Below, in pieces: positions 18,166 to 30,374 of a stretch of 64,000 nucleotides of DNA; positions within the stretch are counted from its first letter, which is position 1; the number at the start of each line of letters is the position of its first letter. The notes beneath the pieces are model-generated. The model saw only the letters and a program-made list of their open reading frames with translations, was not told the DNA's origin and did no database searches. Location of the stretch: assembly GCF_000350225.1 (NCBI RefSeq), contig NW_005179226.1, forward strand, positions 36,937 through 100,936. The letters run 5' to 3'. Made by a program: the position numbers and the translations under genes. The DNA is from Chondrus crispus (Eukaryota > Rhodophyta > Florideophyceae > Gigartinales > Gigartinaceae).

Positions 18166-19130
18166 ATACGTGGCCCCGTCATCCCTCAGTACAGCGGTTA
18201 GCGCGTGGATGACAACGGTAAAGGCATCTCTTCCCTTTCTTGCGTCATGAACCCGGTCATTAATAGATCTCCGACGACAAGAGGCCACGCGTGTTCCTCC
18301 TCTTCCTGGAGGCAATACCTCAATTCATCACGAAGTGTTCCCCTCAATGCGTAGCGGTCATACCTTTCTGCACGCGTTCAACTATCGCGCCGACAACTGT
18401 GCGCACGTCATCCCGCGGGATTTAACAGCGGGGGCGTTCGAATGCGGTTTCTTAGTATGGATTGCTGCTCGTCACGGACAAAAAGCCAAACATCCACGGA
18501 ATAAGTTCCTGTAAAAACTCGGAGGGCATCCTACCCATGACGAGGCGCATGATACGATCTTTGTCTTCCAGACTGAAGGGTGCTCTAACCAGTGGGGGAA
18601 TGTTTTCTTGTCTCCTCCTCGTTTAGGTGGACAGTAATATGATTGGCGATGCCTTCGATCGCCTTGACGACCTGTGCTTTTCCGGTTTTATCGCATTCAG
18701 GCCCTCTCCTTCGACAACGTTCCAGTGCTCGACGCGGGAGTCCCGTAAGCCGCTGTGCCAAGCCATCGAAGAGTGCGGCGTCATCATGATTATCTTCGTG
18801 TAGAGACCCGCCATCTACCGAACACGGGGAAGAGGGCGGTTTCAAACTAAGGCCTCATATGAGGACGTTTTGAGGTTGCCCCAGTACAGGGGATTCAACG
18901 AGACTGCTGGTCTTTTGTTCCCCTTTTGCATCTGAGAGCGCAGCTTCACGGTCAGCCACTTCATCAATATTGTACATCCGACGCATATCACCGCCCCTTG
19001 ACACGCCTGCACGGACTGGATGTGCCGTCTTAGGGGTCCGCGGGGATAGTCCAGGGGAAGCGCGGGGTCTGATTTCAGAGCTGGCACGAATTTCGGCAGC
19101 ATGTCCTTGAAGTCCCCGAGTGTTCACTGC
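18166..19130. other. Unrecognised DNA between orphan ORF A and Gypsy-2
   Basis: Only short frames on both strands, the longest giving ~86-aa proteins without motifs. Before Gypsy-2 inserted, this joined directly to 35003 onward. Confidence 0.5.
19126..19130. repeat. Target-site duplication ACTGC of Gypsy-2 (second copy 35003-35007)
   Basis: ACTGC lies directly left of the 5' LTR TGTAGTGCAA and directly right of the 3' LTR end TTGCACTACA. Confidence 0.9.
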
Positions 19131-20150
19131 TGTAGTGCAATACCCGTCTCGGGTAGGGGGCAGGAAGGAAGTGAAAAAGGAAAAAATTGGATACTGTAGT
19201 CCGGGTTTGGGGGACACACGTGTGCGACGAAGCGCACGATTATTTTAATTATTTAATTTATTTACTAATTAGATCTAGAATCTAGAGCCGGGAGCTACTG
19301 TACTCGCCCCGGCGGGGCTCTATATAACTTAGCCCTTTGACCGAACAAGTCAATAAACCAACCCGAGTTGCCGGAGTTGAATGTCGCCTTGGTCGAAGTC
19401 CGTCTCTACCAAGACGCTCCCTTTTACCTAAGCCTACGGCATCCTCTATCTCTCGGGGTTCCCTTTTCTCTTTCTTTTATTTCCCTATCCTTTTCTATCT
19501 CTAATTCTACCTATTTTCCCCTTATCTTGTGTTGGTGCCATCGGCCTCGGTTGCGACCGAACCGGTGTAGGTGTCTATGCCATCGGGCGACACAGTTGAC
19601 GTAGCGCTGCTACTGTGACCCATTTTCCGACGGAGACCGTTGCAACGACGTCTCCCTCGAAGAGCTCCGTCGTATTACGAGCCAGTGTTGGTACCGTCGG
19701 TGTCGGTTGCGACCGAACCGGTGTAGGTGTTTCGAGCCATCGGGCGGCACGGTTGACGTAGCGCTGCTACTTTTATTTCATCCCGTCGGGCTGCGTTGCG
19801 ACGCCTCCGTCGAAGGCCTTGTCGCGTTACAAGGTGTCGAAGAAGCTCAACGAGCATTGGCCTTACAACCCAGTGGAATCGGGGTACCTACGTGCGCCCC
19901 CCCCACACTTGTCGAGCAATTCTCTTCGCAAGTCTCTACCACACCGATCCCGGGCCGGGCGATTTCTCTGTGCCCCCCCCCCCCCATCAGGGATCCGAGC
20001 TACTACGAGTCGCAAGCTCGTTTAAACGGAGAAGGGAGAGTCGGACACTCCGTAGCGCTGTGCCATGGGCAGTTCTTCTTTTTGTTGCTGTTGTTGTTTT
20101 TTTTGAACCATCGGACGGCGGTCTCTGCCCGACAGGCGCATTGCACTACA
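19131..20150 (+). repeat. 5' LTR of Gypsy-2
   Basis: 1020 bp with terminal inverted repeat TGTAGTGCAA/TTGCACTACA. It contains a TATA box (19321-19327) and a tandem block with period 156 bp (units starting 19529 and 19685, each with GGTTGCGACCG and CGTAGCGCTGCTAC). Near the end is a CTG/TTG microsatellite-like run before the LTR border. Confidence 0.92.
19321..19327 (+). promoter_or_regulatory. TATA box of the Gypsy-2 5' LTR
   Basis: TATATAA follows the GC-rich GGCGGGGCTC and lies about 190 bp into the LTR. The 3' LTR has the same box at 34178-34184, and Gypsy-3 has GATATATACC at the same place (38957 on). Confidence 0.6.
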
Positions 20151-20268
20151 AAAGTGGTCTCCCGACCTAGAAATTTGTCTACTGTGCAGGAGACCTGATC
20201 AAGAATTTTGCCTACGAAAGTCCAGGTCTGGAGACGCACTACAAAAGTGGTCTCCCGACCTAGAAATT
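20143..20268 (+). repeat. Direct repeat of LTR end plus primer site (33 bp, period 93)
   Basis: The 33 bases at 20143-20175 (LTR end GCACTACA, spacer, primer site, CTAGAAATT) recur exactly at 20236-20268. The second copy sits in the leader before gag. Confidence 0.85.
20155..20167 (+). other. Gypsy-2 primer-binding site
   Basis: TGGTCTCCCGACC begins four bases after the LTR end. The same 13 bases follow the LTRs of the tandem element at 54485 and 62689, so both use the same tRNA. Confidence 0.8.
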
Positions 20269-20368
20269 GTTTTATCTACGACAAGGAAGTGGTCTGGGTA
20301 ACGGACTCTTCTTTTTATTTTCTTTTTGTTTGTAACTTTTTTGCTGCATAGGTCCGCTCGTACGAGCG

Positions 20369-22675
20369 ATGTGGACAAGCGCACCCGGGGACGTCGGTCC
20401 CGGGGCGAGTAGAAGCGGATCGGCACGAGCGTCGAGGATCCCGAGGGGTCCTCGCTCCCGGAGCCAGACCAATACGACCACGGACCCCGGAGATCAAGAA
20501 TCCCCTACGAGGATAGCCGCCGACAAGACTGACCTCGACGAGAAGTTGGAGAAGATGAGCAGCGAAATTCGCGAAGAAGCGAAGAAAAATCTCGAGGCTG
20601 AATTAGCCCTCGTCCGGAAGCAACTAGAGTTGCAAGCATCCGAGTTCCACACCGTTTTAGGAGAGCTATCGGCTCGAGTGGATCTCGTCGAGAAGGAGCG
20701 AGGAGATGCGACCGACGGTCTGGAGCCGGAGGTCCTAGCCTCGTTGAAAATTTCGGTCAAGGACGCGAGGCGCGACGCGAATCAAGCCTTGGAGTCCTTA
20801 GGAAAATTTAGAACAAGCATCGATGACCGATTCGATCGCGCCGCGCAACGTCTCAAGGACCTCGAGCAGGCCGCGGATCAAGCTCCGCAAGGATCGGACG
20901 ACGAGCTGCTCCCTTCGGGTAGAGAGGGCGACCGCCGGTCGAAGAAGGACAAGCCCGCTCGGCAGCGGAGTTCGAAGTCGAAGCCCTCGAAGAAGGACAA
21001 TCGACGTACAAGCAAGGGTCACTGTAGTGACGATCCGGAGAACCGCGACTCACAGTCGGAGTCGCTTGGTCCCTCCGAAGATGGTAACGGCGGTTCGTCG
21101 AACCATTCGGGCGATTCCGAACGCCGTTCAGAAGAAGGAAACGGAATTTCGTCAAGCAAGAAAATGTCCTCCAGACGAGGCGGAGTCACTTCGTCCGCCT
21201 CGCGGAGAGACAAGGACGCGGAGCCCGAAGATGTCGCAACGCGGCGCGGGCCGCGATAGGAGGAGTTGGAGGAGCTGAATCCGACCAACTACCTCTTCAA
21301 GAAGTTACTTTCGTACCGAACGTACCGCTTGCGGAACCCGCAGACATATTTGTCAAGTTCCCGGCGGACCGCCGTGCGAAAAATCAGGAGAGATATTCCG
21401 CCTAAGGTGAAGAAGGACAACACGTTCACAGGTGAAGACGGGGTCCTTGTGTTGGATTTTTTGGCAAAATTAGTTCAGGAGTTCGATACTCAAGAAATGA
21501 ACGAGGGGCAAGCGATCCGCCTGTTGCCTGAATTTTTGAGCGGCATCGCCTTGAGACAGTACACTTCGGTGTCTCAAACGGCCGGGGCCAATCACGGAAA
21601 GATATCCGTTTGGCCGGAGGCCGTACAGTGGTTGTTGAGGAGTTTCGCAACCGACGAGGCGATCTGTCAAGCCGTGCTCGCATTGCGAGAAGTTCAGCAA
21701 AGACCGTCTGAAGACGAGATGGAATTTTATATCCGTCTGACGGACGCAAGCAATCGATGTGGAAACGTATATTCGATGGAAGAACAGATGACGATGTTTA
21801 TTGAAGGACTCGATTCGAGTATCAAGCCGATGGTATCTCAATACCGACAAGACAATCGGGACGTTTCGTTTTTGAGACTAGTTAATTACGAGAAGGCGCA
21901 TGGCTCGGCGAGCCGCGCTAAGGACAAGAAGACCAAGAAGGTCACGATTCAGACGGCGTCGACAATTAGGGCGGGTAAGAAGCCGAGGGCTTCTTATCCC
22001 GGTCGCAAAAGTCACGCCGCAGTCCATTTAGCCGAGTCCATGTCCGCGTCAGATGAGCGCGGTGCGCATGGAAGTAGCGAAAATCACTACGAAGGAGCGT
22101 TAATAGCCGAAGGCGAGTTCATTGAGCCATCAGAGGGCTACGGACACGAGGACTACGGGGACAGCGGGTCGTCAACTTTACCGACGCCTGCATACACGAC
22201 GGAGTCGTTTTCAGAGCCCACGGATCCCGTGATGATGTTTCGGGGGCGCAGCCACACGCCGGCGCCGCGCATTCCGATGGAAGACAAGGGTACGACGTTT
22301 TGAAGGCCAGGCTGGATGGGAAGGTCGCAACGTCAAGGAAGGCCGCCGGCCCGTGGAGGACCTAGGCCGCAATATCCCGTCAAGACGCACGGTCTGGTGT
22401 GCTATCATTGCTATGAAAAGGGGCACGCCGCGCCAACGTGCATTCTTTCCCTCCGGGAAATGCACCGAGTTTTGGAAAATTATGAGGCGTTGTCTCCGAT
22501 GGAGAGGTTAGGGATGCCATCGACGAGTTACCTGAAGGTCAAGAATTGGTTCGATTCGCAGACGGCGAGCACGCCGAGTGCTTCAACGCCGAGGTCGAAC
22601 CAACCCTTCAGAGGGCCCACCGCGGGGCCCGCGCCGTCGGATGTGAGAAGGATCCCGCAGCGGCAGGAAAACTAG
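20369..22675 (+). pseudogene. Gypsy-2 gag, with two in-frame stops
   Basis: ATG 20369. First block (to 21259): MWTSAPGDVGPG, then a coiled-coil-like region (LEAELALVRKQLELQASEF) and a Ser/Asp/Lys-rich tail. A TAG at 21257-21259 replaces the Trp (TGG) of Gypsy-3. Second block (to 22303): gag core (DFLAKLVQEFDTQEMNEGQ, WPEAVQWLLRSFATDEAI), ended by TGA where Gypsy-3 has Arg. Third block: zinc knuckle CYHCYEKGHAAPTC (22400-22441) and gag end at 22675. All blocks share one frame. Pol opens near 22484 in the -1 frame, an overlap of about 190 nt. Confidence 0.85.
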
Positions 22676-25600
22676 AGAGGGGAATCTCGCATGAGTCGCG
22701 AGAGGCACAGGGTCGACGTACTGAGCCCGGGGCTCAGCCCCGTTCCCCGTCTCTAAAGGAAAAATCAGGCCTCGAGTATGAGGTTGTTGGATTGGTGGAT
22801 AAGCCAAGCCCAAAGGGCCAGCTCAAGTCAAGAAAATTTTGAGCCGAGCCCGAGATCATCCGCTGGAAGAAGTTCGAAGACCCTGGTACAGGGTTAAGCG
22901 AAGGGATTGTCCCGAGAAGATTTTGGTGCTTGCGCGAAAAAACTACAAAGTTTACGCGGACATTGGACCCACAATCCGATTGATGAGCCGGGTGTTGTCT
23001 GTTTTAGACACTGGCGCGGGACCAAACCTTGTGCGAAAATCGGAACTCCCAGCTGGAATGGAATCTCTAGTGTCCTACGGACCGACCCAAGATATCGGCG
23101 ACGCGAACAATAGGCCACTCCGGACTCTCGGCACAATTAGAATGCCTGTGAGGCTTGGAAAATTTGTGGCCGCAGCCGAGTTTATTGTATGCGAAAAACC
23201 AGCCGTCCCGCTAATTCTAGGCGCGGACTACTGTGACCGGTTTGTGGAAGCCATTTATCCAAGGAAAAAAACGGTTGAGTTGGCGGATTTCTCGGAGGTT
23301 CCGATAGTTGGGCGGTTCTCGACGAGAAAAGGGAAGAATAATCTCGTCCCGGGAGAGGACGAGAATGATGGAAAGGTGGAGCGAATTTCCCCTAAGGTAA
23401 AAGTGGCAAGAGCCACGACTATCGAGCCAGGGACGCAACGCGTCGTGGAATGCACCTCGAAGAGGGCGGGCTTGGTTGTGGTTCAGCCGTACTCGTCGTT
23501 GTACGAAAGGCACGGGTTGACGTGCACGAATGGTGTCGTTCAGGTTGAGCCTGACCGGCCATTTCGTTAACTCGTTGCGAATTTTAGGACGTACCCTGTC
23601 AGGGTGCAAAAAGGCCAAGTGGTGGCAGAATTATTACCGCACCCGAGAGCCGCGCTCGAGAGCAAAACCACCATTGGTGAAGTTCTCGGAATTCAAGAAA
23701 GGAAGAAGGAAAATTTTCCTAATTCCACCAAGACGCCTACGGGCGAGACAAGATGCGAACCGTCGGATCAAGATCGCGAGGACCAGCCAGAAGAACCGTC
23801 GGAAGGGCTCTCCGCGTCGCCAGCTACGAAGCCGCAACGCAGGATTGAGCCGCCACCGCCGGACGTGGAGGACCTCAACCTGAGCCACGTGCCGGAACGG
23901 CTGAGCGAGCGGTTCCGTCGGATGTTGAAGAAGTATTCAAGGATGTGGGATGGGACGCTTGGCGAAATTAATACCACCGTCCATCGGATCGAGTTGATCC
24001 CCGAGACTCGTCCCATCGCACAAGCCCCGTATCGGGCCGGGCCTAAAGCCCGCGAAGTAGAAGATGCAGAGGTGCAGAAGATGTTGGAGGCAGGAGTGAT
24101 AGAACCAGCGCAGTCAGAATGGGCGTCGCCCGTGTTGCTGGTGCCCAAGCCGGACGGGTCAATGCGTTTTTGCGTAGACTACGGCAGGTTGAACGCAGTG
24201 ACGGTGAAGGACACGTACCCCTTACCGCGCATGGATGAGTGCCTGGACTCGCTTGGTGACACCAAGGTTTTCTCCGTGTTGGACGCGATCTCGGGATATT
24301 GGCAGATGCCTATCCCTGAGCGCGACCGCGACAAGACCGCATTTTCGTGTCACTCAGGACTGTATCGCTTCTCAAGAATGCCCTTCGGGCTAACTAACGC
24401 GCCAGCGACGTTTCAGAGAGCAATGGATATCCTGCTCTCTCCGTTCCGTTGGAAGTGCTGTTTGGTGTATCTGGACGACATAATAATTTTTAGCAAGTCG
24501 TGGGAGGAGCACATCGTGCACGTGGATGAAATACTTTCTGTATTGGAGAAGGCAGGTGTGAAGCTCAAGCTTCGCAAGTGTGAATTTTTCGTCGAAAAGA
24601 TCAAGTACCTGGGCCATGTCCTTCGGCCAAGTACATTGGAAGTGGACGCTGCGCGAACCGTCGCATTGGAACAAGTGAGGTACCCTCAAACGCAGACCCA
24701 GCTCAGGAGCTTCTTGGGACTTTGTAATGTCTACCGCAGATTCGTTCCGCATTAGGCGAAAATCGCGCATCCGCTCAATCAACTGTTGAAGAAGGGACAA
24801 CCGGTCCAGTTGGAAGGATTCGACGAACTGTGCAAGAAAGCTTTTCATAAGCTCAAGGACGCCATCTTGGCACCGCCGGTGTTGGCGCTGCCGAAGAAGG
24901 ACCTACCCTACTCGGTAGATACCGATGCAAGCGACTACCAAATAGGTGCTGCACTATTTCAAACACACCCGGATGCGCAACGCAAACCCATCGGGTTCTT
25001 TTCAAGAACGTTAGCCGCAGCCGAGAGAAACTATTCTGTATCAGAAAGAGAATGTCTAGCGGTAATTTGGGCCGTACAGACTTTAAGACCATATCTATAT
25101 GGCGAGCACTTCATCGTGCATACCGACCATGCCTCATTGAGGTGGTTGATGAACGTAACCGACCCCAGCGGGAGATTTATCCGATGGAGGCTACGCCTCT
25201 CGGAATTCGATTTTGAAATCAAGTACAAAAAGGGAAAGGCTAATAGCCAGGCAGACGCTTTGTCAAGGTTGCGAACCGCAGGAGAAACCGTCGACGAAAT
25301 CGACGACGAAATCCCATGCTTTATGGCCGAACCGGCCGAGGGTACAGTGGAGGACGAGGAAAGTTTTGACGCGGCAGACGACATCCTCGCTGTTGAGGGG
25401 GGGACCGCCCCTGAGCGCCTCGATCAATTCCAAGCTGTCACTCCGGAGGAGCTCATTCGCGAGCAAGCCGTCGACCCCTTCTGCAACCGCATCAAGGAAG
25501 AAATGGACGCCGGAAAGGTGAGAACGTCCAGCACGGAGACCGAGGAACTCGAAAGAACTCCATGCCGTACCGCAGCGGAGTTTGTACAAGTGGTGATACC

Positions 25601-27134
25601 ACAATCGTTAAGGGACCGCGTCCTAGGGTTGAGCCACTACGCAAAATTGGCAAGCCACCCGGAAGGCAGGAAACTTTACAAGACTTTGAGAAGATATATT
25701 TATTGGCCTACGATGGCCCTAGACTGCTATGCAGTCGCGAAGAATTGCGCCGCACGTGGGCGGGAAAGGGTGAAGTTAAGAAAAAACACGAAGGAAATGA
25801 AGCTGTTCACGCCCAAGGCTCCGCTGGAATTTGTCGCCATCGACATCCTCGGCGAGCTAATTACAACTAAGCGAGGAAATCGGTATATTCTCGTGATCAG
25901 CGATCGATACTCGAAACTGGTACGAACCGTACCGTTGAAGAAGATATCAGCTGCACACATCGCACAAGCCTTCGTTCACCATTGGGTATTCGTGTACGGA
26001 CCGCCGGTCAAGCTGCTGTCCGACAATGGAACACAGTTCACGGCCCGGTTCTTTCAGAATGTCTGCTGAATTCTCGGCATACGCAATGTGTTCACGACTA
26101 CGTACCACCCGCAAGCCAACAGCCAAGTTGAGAGATTCAACCGCACGCTGACTTCCGCGTTGCGAAAATATGTTGGAGAGCATCCCAAGGACTAGGACTT
26201 ATTTAGCGACGCTGTGACGTTCGCCTACAACACGCAAGTTCATCGAACTACGAACATAGCGCCCTTCGAGCTGGTGTTAGCTCGGGCGCCGAGAAGCATT
26301 GCGTTACAAGCGCAGCCCACTTTGGAGAACTTCAGCTCGTCACGAGCATACTACCTGAAATGGCAGTCGTGGTTGGAGAGCCTAATGCGAAGCGCCGATA
26401 GGAGTTTGCGAAAGGAACAAGCCCGGTACAAGCGCAATTTCGACGCACGCCTTCGCAAACCGCAATATGAGATCCCACCGGGGTCCTACGTGTTCCTCCG
26501 GAAGGAGCAGGGCACGGCTAGCGAACCGAAACACAAGCTGGCACAAGTCGCTACAAGACCTTATCAGGTCAGAAGATCGGATCAACATACGGTAGTCATT
26601 GCCATTGGCGATCAGGAGGAACGCGTATCGCGAGACAGGGTGGAATTAGCCCCAAGCCCAATGGACCATGCGCCGATAACCGGCCTACGTCAAGCGCTAC
26701 AGTTCCTGGGAGCCCCGGAGCTAAGCGAAGAAGGAGAGGTAATGGAGGACGAGGAATGTCCTCACACCCGTGCGCCTACGTCAGGGGACCAGGACAATCT
26801 AATTAGTCAAGCGCCGACAGCGGAGACATCTCCGGACCTACGCGATTTCGGAAAGTCCAGAGAAGAGGACGAGTTGGAAGATCTTCAGGAGGGGGAAGGG
26901 AACAGTTCAGAGAAAGGAGAGGAAACGGAGAATACGGAATACGTAATCGATCGGGTCGCCGACCACGATTATCAAAATGGTAATTTGATTCTCAAGGTGG
27001 AATGGTACGGCTATACGTCCGAAGACGCGACGTGGGAGCCCATTGAGCAATTACCCCGCAGTGCGGCCGTCACGTATTTCCGAAGGAAGAAGTTACCCTT
27101 GCCGCCGCAAGTCGCGCGCGCGCGAGTGGGATAG
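22546..27134 (+). pseudogene. Gypsy-2 pol: protease, RT, RNase H, integrase, chromodomain, with several stops
   Basis: A small indel near 22815 shifts the frame before the protease. Protease has VLDTGAGPNLV (Asp at 23007). A TAA after VEPDRPFR (~23568) precedes the RT block (23604-24755): FCVDYGRLN, YLDD at 24468-24479; a TAG ends it where Gypsy-3 has Tyr. RNase H follows (YSVDTDASDYQIGAALF, TDHASLRWL). The zinc region of integrase is damaged (NCAARG against NCAACA; LASHPEG against LAGHPGG). Integrase core: AIDILGELI, LLSDNGTQF, then TGA 26067-26069, then YHPQANSQVERFNRTL; a TAG near 26194 replaces Trp. The last block (26214-27134) ends with a chromodomain (VIDRVADHDYQNG ... LKVEWYGYTSEDATWEPI). 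Dead copy, domain order typical of chromoviruses. Confidence 0.87.
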
Positions 27135-30100
27135 TCATCGTCAATAGAATCAGCAGGTTATAGAACACGGAGAAGTCAGAAATTTGGAGCAGAAGGGATC
27201 CGCAAGCAAGGAAAGTCGGAGCGAGAGGAGCAAGGCAAGAGAACGCGGAACGCCTTTACGAGAGGGGAACGACGAGCGACGCGTTTTAGGGACTTGAAGT
27301 GATGCGGTGCCCCCGGACAAGGCATTGAGCCTACCGGAAGACGCACCTCCGTCATCAACGGATGCACGCGAAACGACAATCGAGATCAGTGTCCCGTCCT
27401 CGGAGAGCAAGTTAATCCAAAATAATAATTTTTTTTGTTGTTGTCGCCGCCGCCGACGGCACACACAGGGGACGTTCGCCGTCGATCTGCTAAGATTGAA
27501 GACCAAGCAAGACGCGCGCTTGTTTTGTACCATGTACTTTCACATGACCATCGTCCTCATCGAGGACTTACTTACCCCCTGACCACAGTAACCCACTACT
27601 TTTGTTTTTGTTTTTGTTCTACTCTGTTTTGTTTTTTTCTTCTTTTTGTGTGCTTTCGGTTGTCTCTTGACAGGACGCAGGGAGAAAGGACCCGCACCGC
27701 GGACCAATGTGAATGAGCCCTACGACACCTATCGTTCGGCGACCCTCGGACGAGCGTACCTAGTTCCGTGCGAGCCGTCGATCGTAAGCAAGTTAATACG
27801 CTGTGTGTCGGGCCGAGGAAGAAGTGTATTCTACGAATAACTGAGCACGACGGACTGTGCCTAATTGAGTAAGTGTCTGGAAGAAACCAGACGGCGGAAT
27901 GCAAGGGAACGCGGAACGCAGTTGGAAAGGTGTAAGTGAAGGAAAAGCGTGGTGCTGTAGTCGTGTGTGTGTCGTGTTACCGTTCAGGGAAAGGTGGAAC
28001 AGACTACAGTATTCTCTAAGGGATAGCGGGCTGTGTCAGGCAAACGAGCGGGTCACCCTCGAGTCGAAGGAGAAGAAGGGGAAAAGAGGCAGTTGATGTA
28101 GAGGCGCATGCGAGGGAGGCTGATCAAGAGGAAGTCAATGATGCGGGACGCGATAAGACCGCGAGTGAAATGTTGAAATTGTATTGGGAATGATCCCCAC
28201 CCGGAGGCTCTCAAGTTGGAAGTGTTGCGGTGAACCGCGTCGCGGAGGGAGAGAGTAAGGACAGTCGCCGGAAACGAGATCCCTCAGAGTGAGGAGAAGG
28301 GAAATGAAATTTCTTAAGCGATTTTGCCCGGGACCCCCGCCCATGAATGGAATGGCCTGCCCGGCCATGCCGTGGAATGAAAAATTTACTGTAGTCTCAG
28401 GCTGAGGTAATACACCTCCTTCGATGCGATCACGCGCTGCCGCCGCGCGCACTGTGAAGGGACGCTTGGATCAGTGAGACGCCCTCGTGGGGCATGATTT
28501 AATCAAAAAAATGGGGATGCCGGCAGGGAGCTGCTGGACGGGCGGAGAAAATCGAAAATCGAACACTGGTCAGCCTTCGAAATTTTAATCCAAATTAAGG
28601 GGGAAATACAGTACTTGTTGGTAGCACGAAAAATGATTGCCGCTTGTTGCAGCCGATGGCACAAGTATCCAAGGTCACCCGACCGCATCGTCATCCGCCA
28701 TCGCCCAAGACGCTGACAAGAGCGCACACGACGGCTCGTCAAACTCGCTATCGACGCTCTCCGAGCGGGAGCATTATTCTACGTGAGCAGATGTAATGCC
28801 GCCGTCGGCATGGCCGCATACAATGAGTTCCGTACATCCGCATAGAAAGGCCGTACCCCCTGCCCAAGACCGCGAACATTTATTCTCGCGACACGCCTCC
28901 CTGTTCGAAGCAGCAAAAGAAAAGAAAAGAGAAAACAGGGGAATGGCAACCCTCGCTTCAGCGATGACCGGTTTTTGATGTATTTATTGACAAGGCGATC
29001 GCAAGTCTCGCGCCACCCTCCAACACGAACGACCTGGAGGACCACGGCGGGAAGAGCAACTCCGAAGGAGAGAAATCGTCGTTCGATGAGCTCATTACCA
29101 ATGACCCAGCTGTTGCTCGTAGCGACTAATGACGACAAGCTTAAGTTCTTGTCGTTACGGCTAGCGATCTACCGAAACGATCCCCTCCTTTTCTTTCATT
29201 TACTTTCCTGTGCGTTGACTCTCTTTCTAGCTGTCTATTTTTTAATAGCTCTACGTTCCTTCGCCTGTTTACTTTTTTTGTGAAGGCGGAACACGACTCC
29301 GCGCCGCGGCGTCAACACGCAGGACGACAAACAGGACGTCGATCACGACGAGACCCCCGCGATGGGAGGTAGATAAGCCAGTGGATCAAGACCGCTACGC
29401 ACGACGTGCGGACTCGACAAATAATTGGAGGAACTGTCTTGTTAAGTCGAAACCCAAGGCTTGCGACACTAGTGAATTCGATAGACCATACAGGGGAGGC
29501 GCTGGCAGCGCCACACATAATGTTACGGGCACACAACGTCGGTGAGTGCTCCGATCTTTGAAGTTCGCAGAAGAATGGGAGACGTCTACCGTACAGGAGG
29601 AAGATATGTGCATACTCGCCGAATGTTTGAGATTGCTACTTGAAAATGCAGACTAAGGAAAAGCAGAAAGCCACGACGTGGATGACCACTCCGAAGTCCT
29701 CCAAACTGAGGACCTTTCATGATTCCGAATTGGGGCGCCCCCGTCGTAGGTCGCTCGCAATTAATAACAATTCAAAGAGCCGCTGATGTCCTTCGAAGAG
29801 CGTTGTTACGTAACGGGTGTCAACAAGTTACGGAAGACGCCAGGAGGAAAAAGGATCGGCGGACAATAGGAAGAGTGGCGTTTGCTGAAGGAACGCCGAG
29901 CTAGCAGCACTATACAGTGGCAATAATGAAACGCCGTGGTTGAGAGACAACACACGGTAGTGAGGAAAAATTATTACTCACGATCGTTTCGATCACAGTG
30001 GTGTGGCATTTTGTGTCACACTGTACACGAAAGAGTACCTCGTAGCGTTGGGTGCTTTTGAGAGAGACTGAAGAGGACCCATATGAAGGTTTTTTTGACC

Positions 30101-30374
30101 GAGCTCTGCCGAGTTGTCGCAAGAAAAAAATGGTAAGAGACCAGTCAGAACCTGAGCAGCCTCTGCGAGTTGGCGTCACAAGCTTTTCTCACCCGCTCGA
30201 TCTACATCGAGACCAGCCTTACGTGACAGTACGTCCGAACGGGAAAAAGAGGATCACCGAGTTGATGTCGCGGTGCCCAACGGGACCCGGACTGCGCGCG
30301 ACAGATGCTCAGAAAAGAGACTTTCAGAGGGGGAAAGAAGAACAAGCCCCTACACTATGGAGAAGAGTCAAAGA
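27135..30374. other. Post-pol region of Gypsy-2, first part
   Basis: No credible gene is seen. T-rich runs at 27428-27440 and 27600-27660 and the stretch to ~27850 have a recognisable counterpart after the Gypsy-3 chromodomain (46680-46880), so this belongs to the element. From about 27900 to 30374 I find only short frames and no motif. Confidence 0.55.

Noticed and set aside
26067-26069. TGA as selenocysteine
   Set aside because: The residue position is variable in integrases and no selenocysteine signal can be recognised; reported only as a shared stop.
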